The translations under genes and the position numbers were made by a program. A DNA stretch of 7,428 nucleotides from an uncultured Blautia sp. (GTDB taxonomy: Bacteria > Bacillota > Clostridia > Lachnospirales > Lachnospiraceae): the NCBI GenBank assembly GCA_945872375.1, contig CAMBYR010000095.1:1-7428 (forward strand), given 5' to 3'. The number at the start of each line of letters is the position of its first letter. The stretch's first letter is position 1. The notes below the pieces were generated by a model that made no database searches, had not been told where the DNA came from, and saw only the letters and a program-made list of their open reading frames with translations. Below are positions 5,958-7,428 of this stretch, one piece after another.

Positions 5958-7022
5958 ATGAAGAGGATTTCCATGCTTTGTTTCAGTCCCACAGGATATG
6001 AGACAGGAAAAAAACTGAGGGCAGGTCTGTGCGCGGATGGAATGGAGGTTCGGCTGGATGCGAAAAGCCGATATCTTCCGGAATCGATTTCGGAAAGTCA
6101 CAGCCAGTGGACCGGGGAACAGTTTTCAGAAGCGGATGCGCTGATATTTATTGGCGCCTGCGGGATTGCAGTCCGCAGTATTGCTCCTTTTGTGAAAAGC
6201 AAAAAGACGGATCCTGCTGTGCTTGTGGTGGATGAATGTGGGAAATTTGTGATTTCCCTCCTTTCAGGTCATCTTGGCGGTGCCAATGAACTGGCGGAAA
6301 AAGCGGCCGGAATATTACAGGCGATCCCTGTGGTCACGACTGCCACAGATCTTCACAGCACCTTTGCTGTGGATGTGTTTGCATCCCGGAACCACTGCGG
6401 GATTTTTCATATGAAGGCGGCCAAGGAAGTGTCGGCAGCTCTCCTGGTAGGAAATAAAGCAGGATTTTTCAGCCGTTTTCCTTTCGAAGGAACACTTCCG
6501 GCAGGATTGATCCTCTGTGATGCCAGTGGCAGGCCAACGGATTCGGTCTCTGAAAAACCGGAAGTCGGCATTGCGGTAACTGTTTTTCGGGAAGAGAACC
6601 CTTTTGCAGAAACAGTTCATGTGGTTCCCAAAGCGGTGTCTCTGGGAATGGGGTGCAAAAAAGGAAGAGAGCCTGAAATCATCAGAGCAGCGGCAGAAGC
6701 CTGCATTCATGATTCGGGCATTTACAGGGAATCCCTGGAGGCGCTTGCCAGCGCTTCTCTGAAAAAGGAGGAAGCAGGACTTCTGGCATTGAGTGAAAGC
6801 TGGAATCTGCCGTTTCGTACTTATGAAACCGAGGAGCTTTTAAAGGCCAGAGGAGACTTTACTCCTTCGGAATTTGTCCGTCAGGTTACCGGTGCAGACA
6901 ATGTATGTGAACGAAGTGCGGTGCTTTCTGCAGCACAGGGAAAAATAATCAGGAAAAAAACAGGCGGCAGCGGCGTCACAACGGCTCTTGCTGTGCGGGA
7001 TTGGAGGATTCATTTTGAGTAA
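5958..7022 (+). CDS. cbiG: Cobalt-precorrin-5A hydrolase CbiG
   Basis: Opens the delta-lactone of cobalt-precorrin-5A and releases the extruded two-carbon unit as acetaldehyde, giving cobalt-precorrin-5B. This step marks the anaerobic pathway. The 354 residues show the standard architecture. The N-terminal CbiG domain (about 1-145) has IFIGACGIAVRSIAP (63-77), KTDPAVLVVDECGKFVIS (83-100) and LLSGHLGGAN (101-110). A variable middle region of about 80 residues follows, then a CobE/CbiG C-terminal domain from about 226 with SLGMGCKKG (228-236) and SLKKEEAGL (267-275). The chosen ATG has GGGAGG 8 nt upstream. The frame extends back to 5865, but that part overlaps the end of cbiF and lacks homology to the family. 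The stop overlaps the start of cbiH by 8 nt. Confidence 0.96.
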   Translation: MKRISMLCFSPTGYETGKKLRAGLCADGMEVRLDAKSRYLPESISESHSQWTGEQFSEADALIFIGACGIAVRSIAPFVKSKKTDPAVLVVDECGKFVISLLSGHLGGANELAEKAAGILQAIPVVTTATDLHSTFAVDVFASRNHCGIFHMKAAKEVSAALLVGNKAGFFSRFPFEGTLPAGLILCDASGRPTDSVSEKPEVGIAVTVFREENPFAETVHVVPKAVSLGMGCKKGREPEIIRAAAEACIHDSGIYRESLEALASASLKKEEAGLLALSESWNLPFRTYETEELLKARGDFTPSEFVRQVTGADNVCERSAVLSAAQGKIIRKKTGGSGVTTALAVRDWRIHFE

Positions 7023-7428
7023 GATCTATGTGGTTGGAATTGGGCCGGGAGCCTATGATCAGATGACAGGAAAGGCAATTCGGGTGCTTACCGAAAGTGA
7101 TTCCATTATCGGATATACCGTTTATGTGGACCTTGTCCGGGAGTATTTCGGGGATAAGGAGTTTCTCACCACTCCTATGAGAAAGGAAGTGGATCGCTGT
7201 GTGATGGCTTTTGAAGAAGCGAAAAAAGGAAAAACCGTATCCATGATCTGCAGCGGAGATGCAGGAGTCTACGGCATGGCCGGCTTGATGTATGAAGTGG
7301 GTGAAGACTATCCGGATGTGGAACTGGAGATCATCCCGGGAGTTACGGCTGCCACAGGAGGCGCCGCCGTTTTGGGAGCACCGCTGATCCACGATTTCTG
7401 TCTGATCAGTCTCAGCGATCTTCTGACG
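7015..7428 (+). CDS. cbiH: Cobalt-precorrin-3 (precorrin-3B) C17-methyltransferase CbiH, 5' portion
   Basis: Methylates C17 and drives ring contraction of cobalt-precorrin-3 to cobalt-precorrin-4, using S-adenosylmethionine. The first 138 residues are visible and the frame runs off the right edge; the family is about 240 aa, or longer when fused to other cbi domains. Motifs are YVVGIGPGAYDQMTGKA (5-21), IIGYTVYVDL (31-40), CSGDAGVYGMAG (79-90) and PGVTAATGGAAVLGAPLIHD (108-127), with SLSDLLT reached at the edge. The start is TTG 7015, with GGAGG (7003-7007) 7 nt upstream. It places the initiator directly before SKIYVVGIG, as in homologues, and no in-frame ATG precedes the glycine motif. The 8-nt overlap with cbiG points to translational coupling. 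Confidence 0.94.
   Translation, partial: MSKIYVVGIGPGAYDQMTGKAIRVLTESDSIIGYTVYVDLVREYFGDKEFLTTPMRKEVDRCVMAFEEAKKGKTVSMICSGDAGVYGMAGLMYEVGEDYPDVELEIIPGVTAATGGAAVLGAPLIHDFCLISLSDLLT

Noticed and set aside
2..7428. Signs of a mobile element, CRISPR, phage genes or a new defence system
   Set aside because: No transposase, integrase, tandem spaced repeats or unassigned gene is present; every substantial coding stretch belongs to a known housekeeping, transport or cobalamin family.

Overview
The window looks like chromosomal DNA of an anaerobic gut-type Firmicute, most likely class Clostridia and plausibly Lachnospiraceae. This rests on moderate GC, strong AGGAGG-type ribosome binding sites, sigma-A-like promoters, the style of the MATE and RluA-family proteins, and the oxygen-independent (cbi) version of cobalamin synthesis. 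It is an inference from sequence style, not a database match.

Layout. Positions 2-541 (+) hold the 3' part of coaX, a type III pantothenate kinase. A strong bidirectional terminator (554-579) separates it from two leftward genes: a MATE-family multidrug/cation antiporter (594-1943) and an RluA/RluD-type pseudouridine synthase (1997-2890). These two are 53 bp apart and probably share a promoter at 2930-2958. The 2891-3267 interval is a divergent control region. It has the leftward promoter, a near-consensus rightward promoter (3004-3032), a compact cobalamin riboswitch (3057-3120), and about 145 nt of structured leader with a possible 28-codon leader ORF.

From 3268 to the right edge runs a tight cobalamin operon: cbiD, cbiL, cbiF, cbiG and the first 138 codons of cbiH. 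These five products catalyse five successive steps of anaerobic corrin synthesis. CbiL methylates C20, CbiH methylates C17 with ring contraction, CbiF methylates C11, CbiG opens the lactone and releases acetaldehyde, and CbiD methylates C1. Together they take cobalt-precorrin-2 to cobalt-precorrin-6A. The riboswitch upstream implies feedback repression by a cobalamin.

I see no mobile element, CRISPR array, tRNA or rRNA, and no sign of an undescribed gene system. The most interesting part is the riboswitch leader: a stripped-down aptamer, an 8-nt stretch complementary to the aptamer core that competes with a downstream hairpin, no obvious intrinsic terminator, and a small ORF overlapping an alternative cbiD start by ATGA.
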